Source: JAKZVK01 sp965237575
Lineage (GTDB): Bacteria; Acidobacteriota; Terriglobia; Bryobacterales; UBA6623
NCBI GenBank assembly: GCA_965237575.1
Contig: CBDEGI010000004.1
Coordinates: forward strand, 3,968,001 to 4,032,000
Length of the DNA stretch: 64,000 bases
Direction of reading: 5' to 3'
Below the pieces are notes generated by a model that did not search any database, was not told the origin of the DNA, and saw only the letters and a program-made list of their open reading frames with translations. Positions 53,161-62,097 of this stretch are shown here, piece after piece. Each line of letters starts with the position of its first letter. Position 1 is the first letter of the stretch. The translations under genes and the position numbers were made by a program.

Positions 53161-56100
53161 TCAGCGACGCTTGACCGTTACGTAGGGGCCCTCAGGGGTC
53201 GAGACTCCGTCGACCGTGGCACGAACGGGAAGGTTCCCATCTCTCGCGTCGCCGTGAATCTTCACCACAAACTGCTGCAGGCCGGCGCAACAAGGAGCCG
53301 CTCCGGCGTAGAACATGTCCTCGGGCGGAACGGGGACACCGTCGATCGTGAAGGTCACCTCGTTCACCAGAGGTGCCTGCCCGCTGGAATCGGGTAAGAC
53401 TTGGATCGGGATCTCCCCCGCGGCCAGCGGTGGATCGGTCTCGCCGAATCCCGTCCCAAAGAAGCTGACAAACTCATCCGGCTCGGCTTCGGTAAACTCG
53501 GCGCCGGGAATCAGACCCGGCTCGCCCACCAAGCCGGGCCCGCCGCCATGCAGAGCGGCAAGCGGGTTCACGCCGTCTGCGTTGTTGACGAAGTTGAACA
53601 ACCCGGGCGACAGGTCCGCCACCACCACCTGCATCGGGTCGCTCCGTGTCTCGTCCGGCGTGTCGCAACCTCTAATCACGACCGCGTCCGCGACGCCCGG
53701 CGTCAACAGGTTGGAAGCCTGGGCGTTGATCTGATTGTTGAGCGCCGCAAACATCCGGGAGCGCTCCCCGTCGATTTCCAGGCAGGTGTTCGCCAGGTTA
53801 GTCGACACACGCCCCTCCCCGTCCAGTTCAGGACTCAAGACAGACGTTCCGGCGGGAGCGAAACTCTCACCCGCCACGGTGATGATCGAACTGGGTGAGA
53901 TGGTCGTGATGAGCGGCGTCTGGGTGGCCAGCGCTACGCCGCCATCGAAGATACGCGTCTCCCCCAGTGTCGTAACCGTTGTCAACGTGACATCGGAGTA
54001 GGCGTCAAACGCGAAGAGATCAATGAACCAGTCCCCGGGCTCCGGGTTGTCGATCTCGATGGAATCGGCATTGCCGAGCTCGACCGAGAACTCGTCAAAC
54101 ACGCAGAAACCAAAGAGCAACGCTCCGAACCCGGAGCACACCGGCACGCGGTTTCGGCTGACGTAAAGATCAACGTCTCCCGATCCGTCCTGCGTCGAGA
54201 CGCTGAATGACGCCGTTCCAGGCGGGATCATCACACGGTAGAAGGTTTCGCTGGTCGCCTCGCCCGAGAGGTCTTTCATCTCGGTGTTCGCGCCGATCAG
54301 GGTCGGGACGGGGAACGATGCTTCCAGCGACACGTCGGCGTACGTGGTCTGCCCAATGACCACAATCTCCCACGGCCCCGTTCGGGGCGCGGAAACCGAA
54401 AACGTCTGAGGAGTATCTGTCTCAACGGACAGCCTCAGCACTCCGTCAGGGCCCAGCAGCAGGAAATCCGGATCGCCGTTCCCGCCCCGGAGCGTCACCT
54501 GGACAACCGGTGTACCGATCGGGACGTCAAATTCAGCAACTCCTGCCGAGTCGGCCGGCGCCGCGATGGTCACCGCCTGTCCGGGTGTTAGCCGGGTCCT
54601 AGTCCGAATGCGGAAGCCGTGAACGACCCGGCCCCCGTTTCCATCCGTGACCGCGACCTTAACCCGCTGCTGGGTGAAAGTTGCCGGCCACTGCACCAGG
54701 CCGCTGGCCGGGTCAACCGTCATCCCGTCCGGCCCTTCCGTCAGTTCGTAGTTGAGAGTGTCGCCGTCGGGGTCCGTTGCTTCAATGTCGTAGACATAGG
54801 CGTCGGAGACTCCCGGCGCCAGGGGAGGCTGGCTGGTGATCATGGGATTTCCGTTGCCCGGTTGAAGGTCCGGAGGCAGGTCAAACGCAGCGTTGTAAAC
54901 TGTGCCCTCGAGAGGAGTGCCGTCGATGCCGCTCGCCGAGTGTCCCAGCCCATGGCGGGCGAACACCTCCCACAACGTACGGCGCATGTCGATGCCCTTC
55001 GTCGCTTGCTGCGCGGTTAGGATCGCGTCTCGCGCGTCGATCATGGTGGGATTGCATGGGGTCAATTTCAAGCCATCCATGACCAACGGGTCGGTCGTTT
55101 CCCGCCCGAACTCGTTTCGCTGATCCCACAGCGTGGCGGCCCAAATCTCCCCTTCGTCTTGCGGAGCGTCGAAGCCGTCGTTTCCAAGATCTTCATAGGT
55201 GAAGGTATACCCTTCGTAGCTTTGCCTTCGAACTCCGCGTTCAGCATTGCCCGTGGGATAGGCGCCCTGAACCGGATCGTTGGTGTAACTATTGGAAAAA
55301 TAGTCGGACCAACCTTCGCCCAGTCCTCGAGACTGCGTCCCGCGAAGACAGGTTGCGTCGTCGGGGCCGCCCACGATCCGGGTCGACACGCCGTGGCCGT
55401 ATTCGTGAATAACAACCTGGGCGGCGAATGAGGAGTCACGATCATCGTTTTCTCCTCCTGTTCCTCGCGTGAAAATGCCCATTTGCATGATGCCCGGGAT
55501 TCCGTCAGGGGCGCTCAGGAAAGAGGCGCCGTTGGTGCCATCCTGCGACTCTGCCCGGACGGCGTCATTCTCTTCACCTCCGCGTCCGAAGTTCTCTGTC
55601 TGGAAGTTGCCCGTCGGCTCCGTAAAGCCCAAGTCGTAGTAGTAATCGTGAGACTCATTGACCAGGTAAAACAGGTTCGTCACCGCGGCGGCCTTGAAGT
55701 TTCTGGGATTAGCCCCGGTGCTGCCCTCGGCGGCCGGGAAGTCGAACACCTGGGCAGCACTGCTAGCCCGTCCGTTCTCAATATTTGGGAGCACCTGCGA
55801 ATCGGGAACGTCATCGCGGTCCGAGTCGAGGTAGGCGTCAACGTTGTTGCCCGTGGTCACGGTGCCAGCGGAAGGGAGCCAACCGTCGGGGAAGTCGACC
55901 AGCTCACGAGCGCCGGCGATCGGTGACCTTTTCCAAACGCGAGCCTGGCCCATCGAGTGGAGCAGACTCCGGCGGAGCAGCAACCGGCCGTCTTCGGCGT
56001 CGATCAGCATCTCGTAGGAGTTCGCTGCCCCCACCCCCAGAAAAAGGCGGTAGGCAAGGCGCACCGACGATACCGTCAGGGGGAGAATCGATAGCTCCAC

Positions 56101-56856
56101 CCGGATCGGGTTGTACTGATCGCCCGCGGGGTTGCGAAAAAGCGTGTGCCGGGCCTGACGGGACGGTAGCTGTTCCAGGTCGGATGGCGGGTCGAGTCCT
56201 AACAGCCTGAAGGCTGTCTGGACGGCGTCCTGCGCGGACAGCTCCGGTTTGGCGGTTAACTGGAGTCGTGGAATGATGTCTCCCACGCCCGCTTGGATCA
56301 CCTGTCCCGCCTTGTTCAAAGTGACTTTTGCGTGGCCTTGGTAGACATCGATGCCGCCTACCGATTGAGTGAAATGTAGGAATACGAGGCCACTAGAAGA
56401 GGCGTCTTTGCTGACCAGCCTCAGGCCTGCGAGGTCTTCCTCACTCAACCTGAATAGGTCCTCGTGGGTTCGAAGAAAACCTTTGGCGACCTCGACTGAA
56501 TCATCACTCGAAGGGGCGCTAAGTGGTTCCCGTAAGCGGGAAAGGGACTTGGGAAGTCCAAAGGAATTGACGGTGACCCGAAGCCCGGTGCGGTCCGTCG
56601 CCGCCCGGTATGCGTCGAGCGCCGCCCTACGCCCAAGGATCAACTCCCAGTCCCGGGCCTTCGCCTCTCGATCGGCCCCGTACACAGCGGCCTGTTCCCG
56701 CTGCCGGATGTCAAAATCGGCCCCGGCTCGCTCTTTGAGCTGCCGCAAAGCCTCCGGGTCGGAGCCGGCGTACTTGTCAGCCGGGGTCGGAACTTGCGCG
56801 GACGCCAACAGGCAACCGAAAAGCAGAGAGATCGTTGGGCGAGAGATCGTTTTCAC
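53161..56856 (-). CDS. Secreted M36 (fungalysin) metallopeptidase with multidomain C-terminus
   Basis: About 1231 residues from a GTG at 56856, chosen because a signal-like segment (RPTISLLFGCLLASAQVPTP) follows; an upstream extension is possible. The propeptide has FTP/PepSY-type regions (LVFLHFTQSVGGIDVYQGHA, AYRLFLGVGAANSYEMLIDA). The catalytic domain has zinc motif His484-Glu485-Tyr-Gly-His488 and the downstream GLGEGWSDYFS Glu. Then come a cadherin-like He_PIG domain (EATDPDGDTLNYELTEGPDG), two pre-peptidase C-terminal (PPC) domains (PDFLLLGPDGVLRLSVET; SGDVDLYVSRN) and a Solibacter-type C-terminal domain (TIGR03437-like: SPGLFNFVN, FVSFFGTGFGETDPPL). It degrades extracellular protein. 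Confidence 0.92.
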   Translation of the reverse strand: MKTISRPTISLLFGCLLASAQVPTPADKYAGSDPEALRQLKERAGADFDIRQREQAAVYGADREAKARDWELILGRRAALDAYRAATDRTGLRVTVNSFGLPKSLSRLREPLSAPSSDDSVEVAKGFLRTHEDLFRLSEEDLAGLRLVSKDASSSGLVFLHFTQSVGGIDVYQGHAKVTLNKAGQVIQAGVGDIIPRLQLTAKPELSAQDAVQTAFRLLGLDPPSDLEQLPSRQARHTLFRNPAGDQYNPIRVELSILPLTVSSVRLAYRLFLGVGAANSYEMLIDAEDGRLLLRRSLLHSMGQARVWKRSPIAGARELVDFPDGWLPSAGTVTTGNNVDAYLDSDRDDVPDSQVLPNIENGRASSAAQVFDFPAAEGSTGANPRNFKAAAVTNLFYLVNESHDYYYDLGFTEPTGNFQTENFGRGGEENDAVRAESQDGTNGASFLSAPDGIPGIMQMGIFTRGTGGENDDRDSSFAAQVVIHEYGHGVSTRIVGGPDDATCLRGTQSRGLGEGWSDYFSNSYTNDPVQGAYPTGNAERGVRRQSYEGYTFTYEDLGNDGFDAPQDEGEIWAATLWDQRNEFGRETTDPLVMDGLKLTPCNPTMIDARDAILTAQQATKGIDMRRTLWEVFARHGLGHSASGIDGTPLEGTVYNAAFDLPPDLQPGNGNPMITSQPPLAPGVSDAYVYDIEATDPDGDTLNYELTEGPDGMTVDPASGLVQWPATFTQQRVKVAVTDGNGGRVVHGFRIRTRTRLTPGQAVTIAAPADSAGVAEFDVPIGTPVVQVTLRGGNGDPDFLLLGPDGVLRLSVETDTPQTFSVSAPRTGPWEIVVIGQTTYADVSLEASFPVPTLIGANTEMKDLSGEATSETFYRVMIPPGTASFSVSTQDGSGDVDLYVSRNRVPVCSGFGALLFGFCVFDEFSVELGNADSIEIDNPEPGDWFIDLFAFDAYSDVTLTTVTTLGETRIFDGGVALATQTPLITTISPSSIITVAGESFAPAGTSVLSPELDGEGRVSTNLANTCLEIDGERSRMFAALNNQINAQASNLLTPGVADAVVIRGCDTPDETRSDPMQVVVADLSPGLFNFVNNADGVNPLAALHGGGPGLVGEPGLIPGAEFTEAEPDEFVSFFGTGFGETDPPLAAGEIPIQVLPDSSGQAPLVNEVTFTIDGVPVPPEDMFYAGAAPCCAGLQQFVVKIHGDARDGNLPVRATVDGVSTPEGPYVTVKRR

Positions 56857-57210
56857 GGCGAGCACGGACAATATTGACGTAGCCGAAGGCAATACGGATT
56901 CAGTTAACACACAAGAAGCACAATGATGCTCTTTAGTGCCGCCCCCTTTTGGCGCGAAACGAACGCAGTGTTCGTGTATACGCTGTTTGACTTCGCTTGT
57001 CAAGAAATCCAACGCTCTGACACGCCTAAAGGGGCGTCCAGGCCATTCAATCTTAGCCCCGCCGATCCTTCCGCATCGGACGGCAAAGCACAAAGCAAGC
57101 ACATGCGCCAACCCACAGGCCCGATCCCCGCGGCAAAGACCCGGTATGATGGAATGCCTTCGGGCTAGCGCCCAGTCTGGGCGCATCAGCCCGGCGCATC
57201 ACCCCCGATC
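56857..57210. other. Divergent intergenic region between the M36 peptidase and Gfo/Idh genes
   Basis: About 350 bases with no gene I can support; small ORFs on the plus strand have no family features. The AT-richer stretch around 56880-56940 (ATACGGATTCAGTTAACACA) is where a peptidase promoter would be expected, but no clear boxes were seen. Confidence 0.4.
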
Positions 57211-58194
57211 ATGCCTCCAATTCCCATCGCCGTCGTCGGCGTCGGCGCCTTTGGACGACAGCACGCTCGCGTCCTAGCATCGGTGCCTGGGGCCAATCTG
57301 GTTGCCGTAGCCGATCACGACCCCGAGCGGGCCGCGACGGTCGCCGCCGAGTTCGGCTGTGAGGCCCTGACCGACCACAAACAGCTCGCCGGACGCGTTG
57401 CCGCCGCGGTCGTCGCCGTACCGACGGCGCTCCATTCGGAAGTCGGCACCGGCCTGCTCGAATCCGGCATCGACCTACTCGTCGAGAAACCGATCGCCCC
57501 CGACCTTGACTCCGCCCAGGCCCTCATCAACACCGCCGAGGCCAACGGCCGCATCTTGCAAGTCGGCCATCTCGAACGCTTCAACCCCATCATCGAGGCC
57601 GTTCAGCAAGCAGCCACGCTGCCGCTGTTCTTCGAGATCCACCGTATGAGCACGTTTTCGCCCCGCTCCCTCGACGTCGATGTGATCCTCGATTTGATGA
57701 TCCACGACCTCGACATCGTGCTCAGCATGGTCGACAGCCCGATCCAGCGGCTCGAAGCGACCGGCATCCCGATCCTCTCGACCAAAGCCGACATCGCCAG
57801 CGTTCGCCTCGTCTTCGAAAACGGCTGCGTCGCCAACCTCACCGCCAGCCGCATCTCTACGGAGAAGATCCGGAAACTGCGCCTGTTCCAGCCCCGTCAA
57901 TACGTCTCGATCGACTACGCGCGTCAGGACGGATACGCCTCAGGGGTCGACGCGGGGTTTGAGATCCAGTACCGCCCCTTCACCGTCGCCAAGGCCGAGC
58001 CGCTGATTCGGCAGGCCGAGGGCTTCCTCGCCGCGGTCGCGACGCGCCGGCGTCCGCGGGTCACGGGGCAAGACGCCCGGGGCGTGCTCGAAGTGGGGCT
58101 TAGAATAATAGAGGAGATCGAGCGGCATTCTCGCCTTGTCGCTCGAACGTTGTCCGGCGGCACGAGTGAAACCAAAGAGCAGTCCGGAACGTGA
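57211..58194 (+). CDS. Gfo/Idh/MocA-family oxidoreductase
   Basis: 327 residues. N-terminal Rossmann domain with GVGAFG (10-15) and AVADHDPERA. The family signature EKP (92-94, LLVEKPIAPDLDSAQAL) holds the catalytic Lys. The C-terminal half has VGHLERFNPIIEAV and DVILDLMIHDLDIVLSMVD, a pattern shared with the UDP-GlcNAc 3-dehydrogenases (GnnA type) that accompany lipid A genes in several phyla. That specific activity is a suggestion only: no lpx gene is in the window. It ends where a TonB-related reading frame begins. Confidence 0.9.
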   Translation: MPPIPIAVVGVGAFGRQHARVLASVPGANLVAVADHDPERAATVAAEFGCEALTDHKQLAGRVAAAVVAVPTALHSEVGTGLLESGIDLLVEKPIAPDLDSAQALINTAEANGRILQVGHLERFNPIIEAVQQAATLPLFFEIHRMSTFSPRSLDVDVILDLMIHDLDIVLSMVDSPIQRLEATGIPILSTKADIASVRLVFENGCVANLTASRISTEKIRKLRLFQPRQYVSIDYARQDGYASGVDAGFEIQYRPFTVAKAEPLIRQAEGFLAAVATRRRPRVTGQDARGVLEVGLRIIEEIERHSRLVARTLSGGTSETKEQSGT

Positions 58195-58532
58195 ACTGAA
58201 GCTGCTCGTCGAGGACTACGGGACTCGAACCGGGCAGTGGCTGGAGGAAACTGTATCCCGAGCCCACCCGGAGGACGGAGCGCACCCCGGAGGACGGGGC
58301 GGCCCCACCCCAAAGTTCCCTCCCCCGAAGCGCCCTGCCCCATAGCACCTCCCCTCCGAGCACCACGCCTCGAAGCAAGCCGGCACAGGCAAAGCCATCA
58401 TCCCAAGACGTTCACCTCCTACTCGATGACTACAGCGTCCGGTCGGCCCGCTGGTGGCAGGGCTTCGACAAAGCCGCCGCACGTCGCGCCGCCGAGGCCG
58501 CCCACCGCTCGCCCCTGCCCGGCCCCAAGATC

Positions 58533-59759
58533 TTGCTCGAGGACTACCGCGCGTTTCCAGTCCCGAAGCTCTCAACTTCGAAGCCTCCAGGCGGCACGGT
58601 CGCCGGTCCCCCCGCACGCGTCCCACCACCCGTAGCGATTGCCGACCAGCAGCCCCTCGACTTCGAAGTCGCCTGGGACGCCCATCTCACCCACCCCCGC
58701 GCACGCACGGCCGCCGTCGTTTCGCTCATCACGCACACGGTGCTCCTGATCGTTCTGCTCATGCAGCGGAGCTTCATCGTGACCCAGCCCAGGGACCTGC
58801 GCGAGGGGGCGTCGTATCCCGAAATCACCCTGCTCGCACCACCCGATTCGGTCATACGCGAGCTGACACAACCTTCGCCCAACGAAGGCCCCGCGACCGT
58901 CGAGTTTGAAGGAGCAAAAGAGGCCCCGGCACCCGCTCTCGTCCTTCCCGAGGAGTTGGCCACTCCCTCTCCCGCGCCTGAGCCGGATGCGCCGCCCGAA
59001 CCCGCACCGCCCAAGATCGAAGTCGAACCCGAGGCCCCCAAGGCCCCCGAGCCTCCCAAGCCGGAAGCGCAGCCCAAGCCTCCCGCCCCCAAGGCGGCGC
59101 AGAGCCCCAACCCTGACGACTATCGCCCGAATGCACGGCTGTCAAGGCAGAGGGGCCCCGGCGAGTTGCCGTTGCCCCGCCGTCCGGCCAACTCCGACCG
59201 TCCGCCGAAGCTCGTTCTCGAAAACCCCAAGAGCGGCCTGCCGGGACGCGAGGGGCCACTCGAGCTGGGCAGCCTGGGGTTGAATGCACGGCCGGGACAG
59301 ATGATCCAGGGGGCCATCAACACGCTGTCAGCCGGTGGCGGCCCACCGTCACGGCAAGCCGTGGGCGACACCTTCGGGACCGGCGGGCTGAGTGGCTATA
59401 TGCCGCCGTCGTCGGGCACCACGGGCAGCAACCTCGAGCTTTTGAGCGACCCCGAGGGGGTTGACTTCCGCCCGTACTTGATTCGAATCCTCGCGACGGT
59501 CCGGCGCAACTGGTTCGCCGTCGTGCCCGAGAGCGCCCGGCTTGGCATGAGCAAGGGACGAGTGAGCATCCAACTGGCTATCGTTCGCAACGGAACCGTT
59601 TCGAAGCTGGTAATCGCCAAGTCGTCGGGATCGAGCCCGCTCGACCGCGCCGCCGTCGCCGGCATCAGCGCCTCGAACCCCTTCCCGCCCCTGCCCCCCG
59701 ACTACGCCGGCACCGACGTACGCCTGCAGTTCGCCTTTCTCTACAACATCAAGAAGTGA
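58533..59759 (+). CDS. TonB-family energy-transducing protein, N-terminus uncertain
   Basis: At least 408 residues. One transmembrane helix (VVSLITHTVLLIVLLMQRSF) is followed by a Pro/Glu/Lys-rich periplasmic spacer and a C-terminal TonB domain (VRRNWFAVVPESARLGMSKG, GRVSIQLAIVRNGTVSKLVI, NPFPPLPPDYAGTDVRLQFA). It would transmit the proton-motive force to outer-membrane receptors. No ATG/GTG/TTG lies further upstream in this frame, yet the frame stays open to 58200 with sensible sequence (VHLLLDDYSVRSARWWQGFD). A second frame from 58136 encodes the similar LKLLVEDYGTRTGQWLEE. The true gene probably starts near 58136 with an indel between, and has a longer cytoplasmic N-terminus. Confidence 0.85.
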   Translation: MLEDYRAFPVPKLSTSKPPGGTVAGPPARVPPPVAIADQQPLDFEVAWDAHLTHPRARTAAVVSLITHTVLLIVLLMQRSFIVTQPRDLREGASYPEITLLAPPDSVIRELTQPSPNEGPATVEFEGAKEAPAPALVLPEELATPSPAPEPDAPPEPAPPKIEVEPEAPKAPEPPKPEAQPKPPAPKAAQSPNPDDYRPNARLSRQRGPGELPLPRRPANSDRPPKLVLENPKSGLPGREGPLELGSLGLNARPGQMIQGAINTLSAGGGPPSRQAVGDTFGTGGLSGYMPPSSGTTGSNLELLSDPEGVDFRPYLIRILATVRRNWFAVVPESARLGMSKGRVSIQLAIVRNGTVSKLVIAKSSGSSPLDRAAVAGISASNPFPPLPPDYAGTDVRLQFAFLYNIKK

Positions 59760-59812
59760 AGTGCCGGTCGGCACGCCGCCCCTCATTTCTCACCGCGCAG
59801 CGAAGGGCGAAG

Positions 59813-59847
59813 CAACCGAGCCGTGACCGTCAGGGAGCGGTCCGGCA
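59813..59847 (+). repeat. GACCG-N8-CGGTC hairpin repeat, copy 4
   Basis: CAACCGAGCCGTGACCG-TCAGGGAG-CGGTCCGGCA. Apart from one loop base it is identical to the copy at 45217. Located 54 bases after the TonB-family gene, so it may also act as its 3' hairpin. Confidence 0.6.
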
Positions 59848-60049
59848 CCAACCCGCACGCCACGCAAAAGCCGTTGGACCAGGCACGTGTAGCTAACCCA
59901 GGCTAGCCCGGGCCGCAAGCCCCGCGAGGAACGCCGCTTGTCTTTATCATTAGGAGGCCGGGGCTTCCGCGCCCCGAACCGCCACCTTAATGCTAGCCCG
60001 GGGTGCAACCCCGGGAACGCGTCCGAAGCCCAAACAACCAATGCCTGTA

Positions 60050-60071
60050 GTGGGCGTCCGCGGACGCCCAC
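60050..60071. repeat. Perfect 22-bp palindrome
   Basis: GTGGGCGTCCG-CGGACGCCCAC is self-complementary without a loop. It lies just where the similarity of the ParE-like remnant ends. Confidence 0.6.
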
Positions 60072-60099
60072 CACGGGCCTCAGAGTTTTCGTTGCTCTT

Positions 60100-60181
60100 T
60101 CCGCCGCGCTGCTTGATGTGATCGGTGATCGCGTCGAGGTCAGAGAAGGCTTGCGGCGCGATCTCAACGCGAAAAGCCATG
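60100..60181 (-). pseudogene. N-terminal remnant of a RelE/ParE-type toxin gene
   Basis: From an ATG at 60181 the minus strand encodes FRVEIAPQAFSDLDAITDHI, the first strand and helix of ParE/RelE toxins. It then runs into repeat sequence and lacks the catalytic half. Upstream, in a different frame, TVRQFRERQAGA followed later by GEAIVAGANGR faintly resembles a Phd-type antitoxin. This looks like a decayed toxin-antitoxin pair invaded by repeats. Confidence 0.45.
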
Positions 60182-60655
60182 CTTGGCACGTAGTCGGCCT
60201 TCCGCCTCTGCGAGAGGGATTGCTTCGCCCGTTCGCACCGGCAACGATCGCCTCCCCTTGGCCTTGCGCGGTAAGGGATGCTCCTGCCTGGCGCTCTCGA
60301 AACTGCCGCACCGTTTGCCACTGTCATGTAGCGCACAGACGCCGGACGGGACGAGGCGTAGAATAGGGCCACGCGAGACAAGCTCAGACTACTATGGTGT
60401 CGCTTGGTTCACCAGCCCTTTCGACACAACGTTGCCTATGCTGGCGGATCGGAATGGTGGTGTCGGCGCTGCGGCAGCCGGTTTCAGGTTCCGTGGGCGT
60501 GACGTTCAGAGCCCTCGGCTGTTGAGCGTACGCAGCGGAGAGAAGCTGGTTCGCCGATAGCTGCGATCATTCTCAACCTCGAAGCGGAACAGGCGAGCGG
60601 ACGGTCAGCCCCGTTCCGAACCGGACCCCGAAAAGGGCTCCGTCACCTTTTAGCC

Positions 60656-60717
60656 TAGCCGCGAAGCGGCGACCGGATGTTAGCCTGGGGTGACGCCGCC
60701 AGGCGGAACCCCAGGTA
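60656..60717. repeat. TAGCCGCGAAGCGGC-type repeat, copy 1 (copy 2 at 62296-62359)
   Basis: Both copies begin TAGCCGCGAAGCGGCG, continue CCGGATGT-AGCC and end in a larger stem (CCTGGGG...CCCCAGG here, CCCTGGGT...ACCCAGGG in copy 2). The stem bases differ between copies but still pair, so structure is conserved over sequence. Confidence 0.6.
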
Positions 60718-60923
60718 CCGAACCTCTTGTGTCCGGAGCCCTGACAGGGCGATGGAAAAGCCTCGGCGGACCGAGCCCTTGTCGGTTCAACACCATTCCG
60801 TATCGCCCCGACTTTCCTTCCACCGCGCCCACGCCCGGACAAACAGAGCCCCCAACGGGGGCGCCCCAAATATCAACCCCGCGGCAACGGGGGCACTACG
60901 GACAACACCACGCGCCCTCCGCC

Positions 60924-61121
60924 TCACGAATCACGATTCACGGATGACGAATCACGACTCCCGGGCCGTGAGGGACGCCCCGGTCTCCCCTCGCGCAGCC
61001 ACTGCGGCGGACGCCCCCGCCGCTTCCCCTTGCCGCGCGCCAGAATCTCCAGCGTGACGATCGCCTGGTTCAGCAACTCGCGCTCCTGGTAGAGCGCCTT
61101 CAACACCGCATGCACGTCCAT
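60924..61121 (-). CDS. Small protein (65 aa) of unknown function, C-terminus apparently replaced by repeat
   Basis: From the ATG at 61121 (GAGAGGAAGG upstream) the product begins MDVHAVLKALYQERELLNQA, continues IVTLEILARG and the basic KGKRRGRPPQWL. Short proteins of this plan (a helix followed by a GRRGR-type basic segment) are familiar in Acidobacteria and related phyla. In those I recall, a further helical tail follows. Here the tail is Arg/Ser/Pro rich and looks like translated non-coding DNA, so the gene may be truncated. No function known. Confidence 0.55.
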   Translation of the reverse strand: MDVHAVLKALYQERELLNQAIVTLEILARGKGKRRGRPPQWLREGRPGRPSRPGSRDSSSVNRDS

Positions 61122-61420
61122 GATGACCTTCCTCTCGCACGAGAAGACCACCACGGACACAGGCCCGCTAAAATGGTGCTAGCGCATGCCACGGGCTATG
61201 TCCGTGGTGGCGTAGGCCTCGGCGGAAGCTCCCACTTCCGTCGGGGCCGCTACCATTCTAGCGCGTTCCCGTCCCTCCTGTGCACATTTCTCGCGAATCC
61301 CAACGAATTTCCTGACGCCCCTACAGCCCCCGGAGTGGCGCAGGTCCCTAGACCTGCCGTGTCGGTACTCCTACCGACACCCGTCGACCGGAAAGGTCGA
61401 CACTGCGGACTGGAGGTCCG

Positions 61421-61850
61421 TGCGCACCCGAACCGTAGGGGTGGACCGCCGCGTCCACCCATCAGCCGCCCGCTGGCACGCCGCCCGATCCAAACCCATT
61501 CCGTTAACACCGGGATCGATCGCCCAACCCGCCCCCTACTGATTGGACGTCTGGGTTTCCAAGCCGTGCCGCGGCGCCTTAATACTTGCCCCGGGTGCCA
61601 ACCCGGGGACCTGTCGCCCAACCCGACCTTTCCCGCACGCACCCGAATCGTAGGGGTGGACCGCTGCGTCCACCCATCAACCGCCCGCCGGCACGCCGCC
61701 CGATCCAAACCCGTTCCGTCAACACCGGGATCGATCGCCCAACCCGCCCCCTGCTGATTGGACGTCTGGGTTTCCAAGCCGCACAGCGGCACCTTAATGC
61801 TAGCCCCGGGCGCCAACCCGGGGATCGATTCCCATCTCTCTCCCTATTGA
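61421..61850. repeat. 215-bp tandem repeat, two copies, containing GTAGGGGTGGAC palindromes
   Basis: The units begin CGCACCCGAA, then GTAGGGGTGGACCGC (palindromes at 61435 and 61650), CACCGGGATCGATCGCCCAA, and end in a GTTTCCAAGCCG hairpin element. The copies are roughly 90% identical by eye. It is the same design as the 212-bp repeat at 10857: a larger unit duplicated together with its internal palindrome. Confidence 0.75.
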
Positions 61851-62014
61851 TTCGGCCCTGGGCCCTGGGTTTCCAAGCCGCACAGCGGCGCCTTAATGCT
61901 AGCCCCGGGTGCCAACCCGGGGACTGGTCGCCCAACACACCCCTGTTGATCCGCTGTCTGGTTTCCAAGCCGCGCAGCGGCGCCTTAATACTAGCCCCGG
62001 GTGCCAACCCGGGG
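61555..62014. repeat. Four copies of a 54-bp GTTTCCAAGCCG...CCCCGGG hairpin element
   Basis: Copies start at about 61555, 61770, 61869 and 61961. Each reads GTTTCCAAGCCG, a GC-rich AGCGGC step, CCTTAAT, then CCCCGGGTGCCAACCCGGGG, whose arms pair perfectly. Variation is mostly in the spacer. A diverged relative (CCTTAATGCTAGCCCGGGG) lies at 59985-60015. Confidence 0.75.
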
Positions 62015-62041
62015 TAACCGACGCCCAACACACCTCTCTAT

Positions 62042-62097
62042 CTGATTCGGGGCCTTGGTCCGGCGTTCGAAGACGTCGGTCCAAGGCCCCGAATCAG
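62042..62097. repeat. Inverted repeat with perfect 17-bp arms
   Basis: CTGATTCGGGGCCTTGG (62042-62058) is repeated in reverse complement at 62081-62097, separated by 22 bases. This is the longest perfect stem noticed in the window. It has no T-run and no flanking gene closer than 550 bases. Confidence 0.75.

Larger units (their letters stand above)
59760..60923. other. Repeat-rich intergenic region with a decayed toxin-antitoxin trace
   Basis: No intact gene. It contains a GACCG-N8-CGGTC repeat (59813-59847), a hairpin of the CCGGGG type (59985-60015), a perfect 22-bp palindrome (60050-60071), a ParE-like remnant (60100-60181) and a GAAGCGGC-type repeat (60656-60717). Long ORFs across it consist of translated repeats. 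Confidence 0.6.

Noticed and set aside
59895..60380. Overlapping 140-170-codon ORFs on both strands
   Set aside because: They consist of translated hairpin repeats (GLAPGASIK-type strings) and the ParE fossil; no independent coding signal.
61421..62014. Regularly recurring blocks that could suggest a CRISPR array
   Set aside because: Units are 54 to 215 bases long, unevenly spaced and contain internal hairpins; 'spacers' are themselves repeated, and there are no cas genes.
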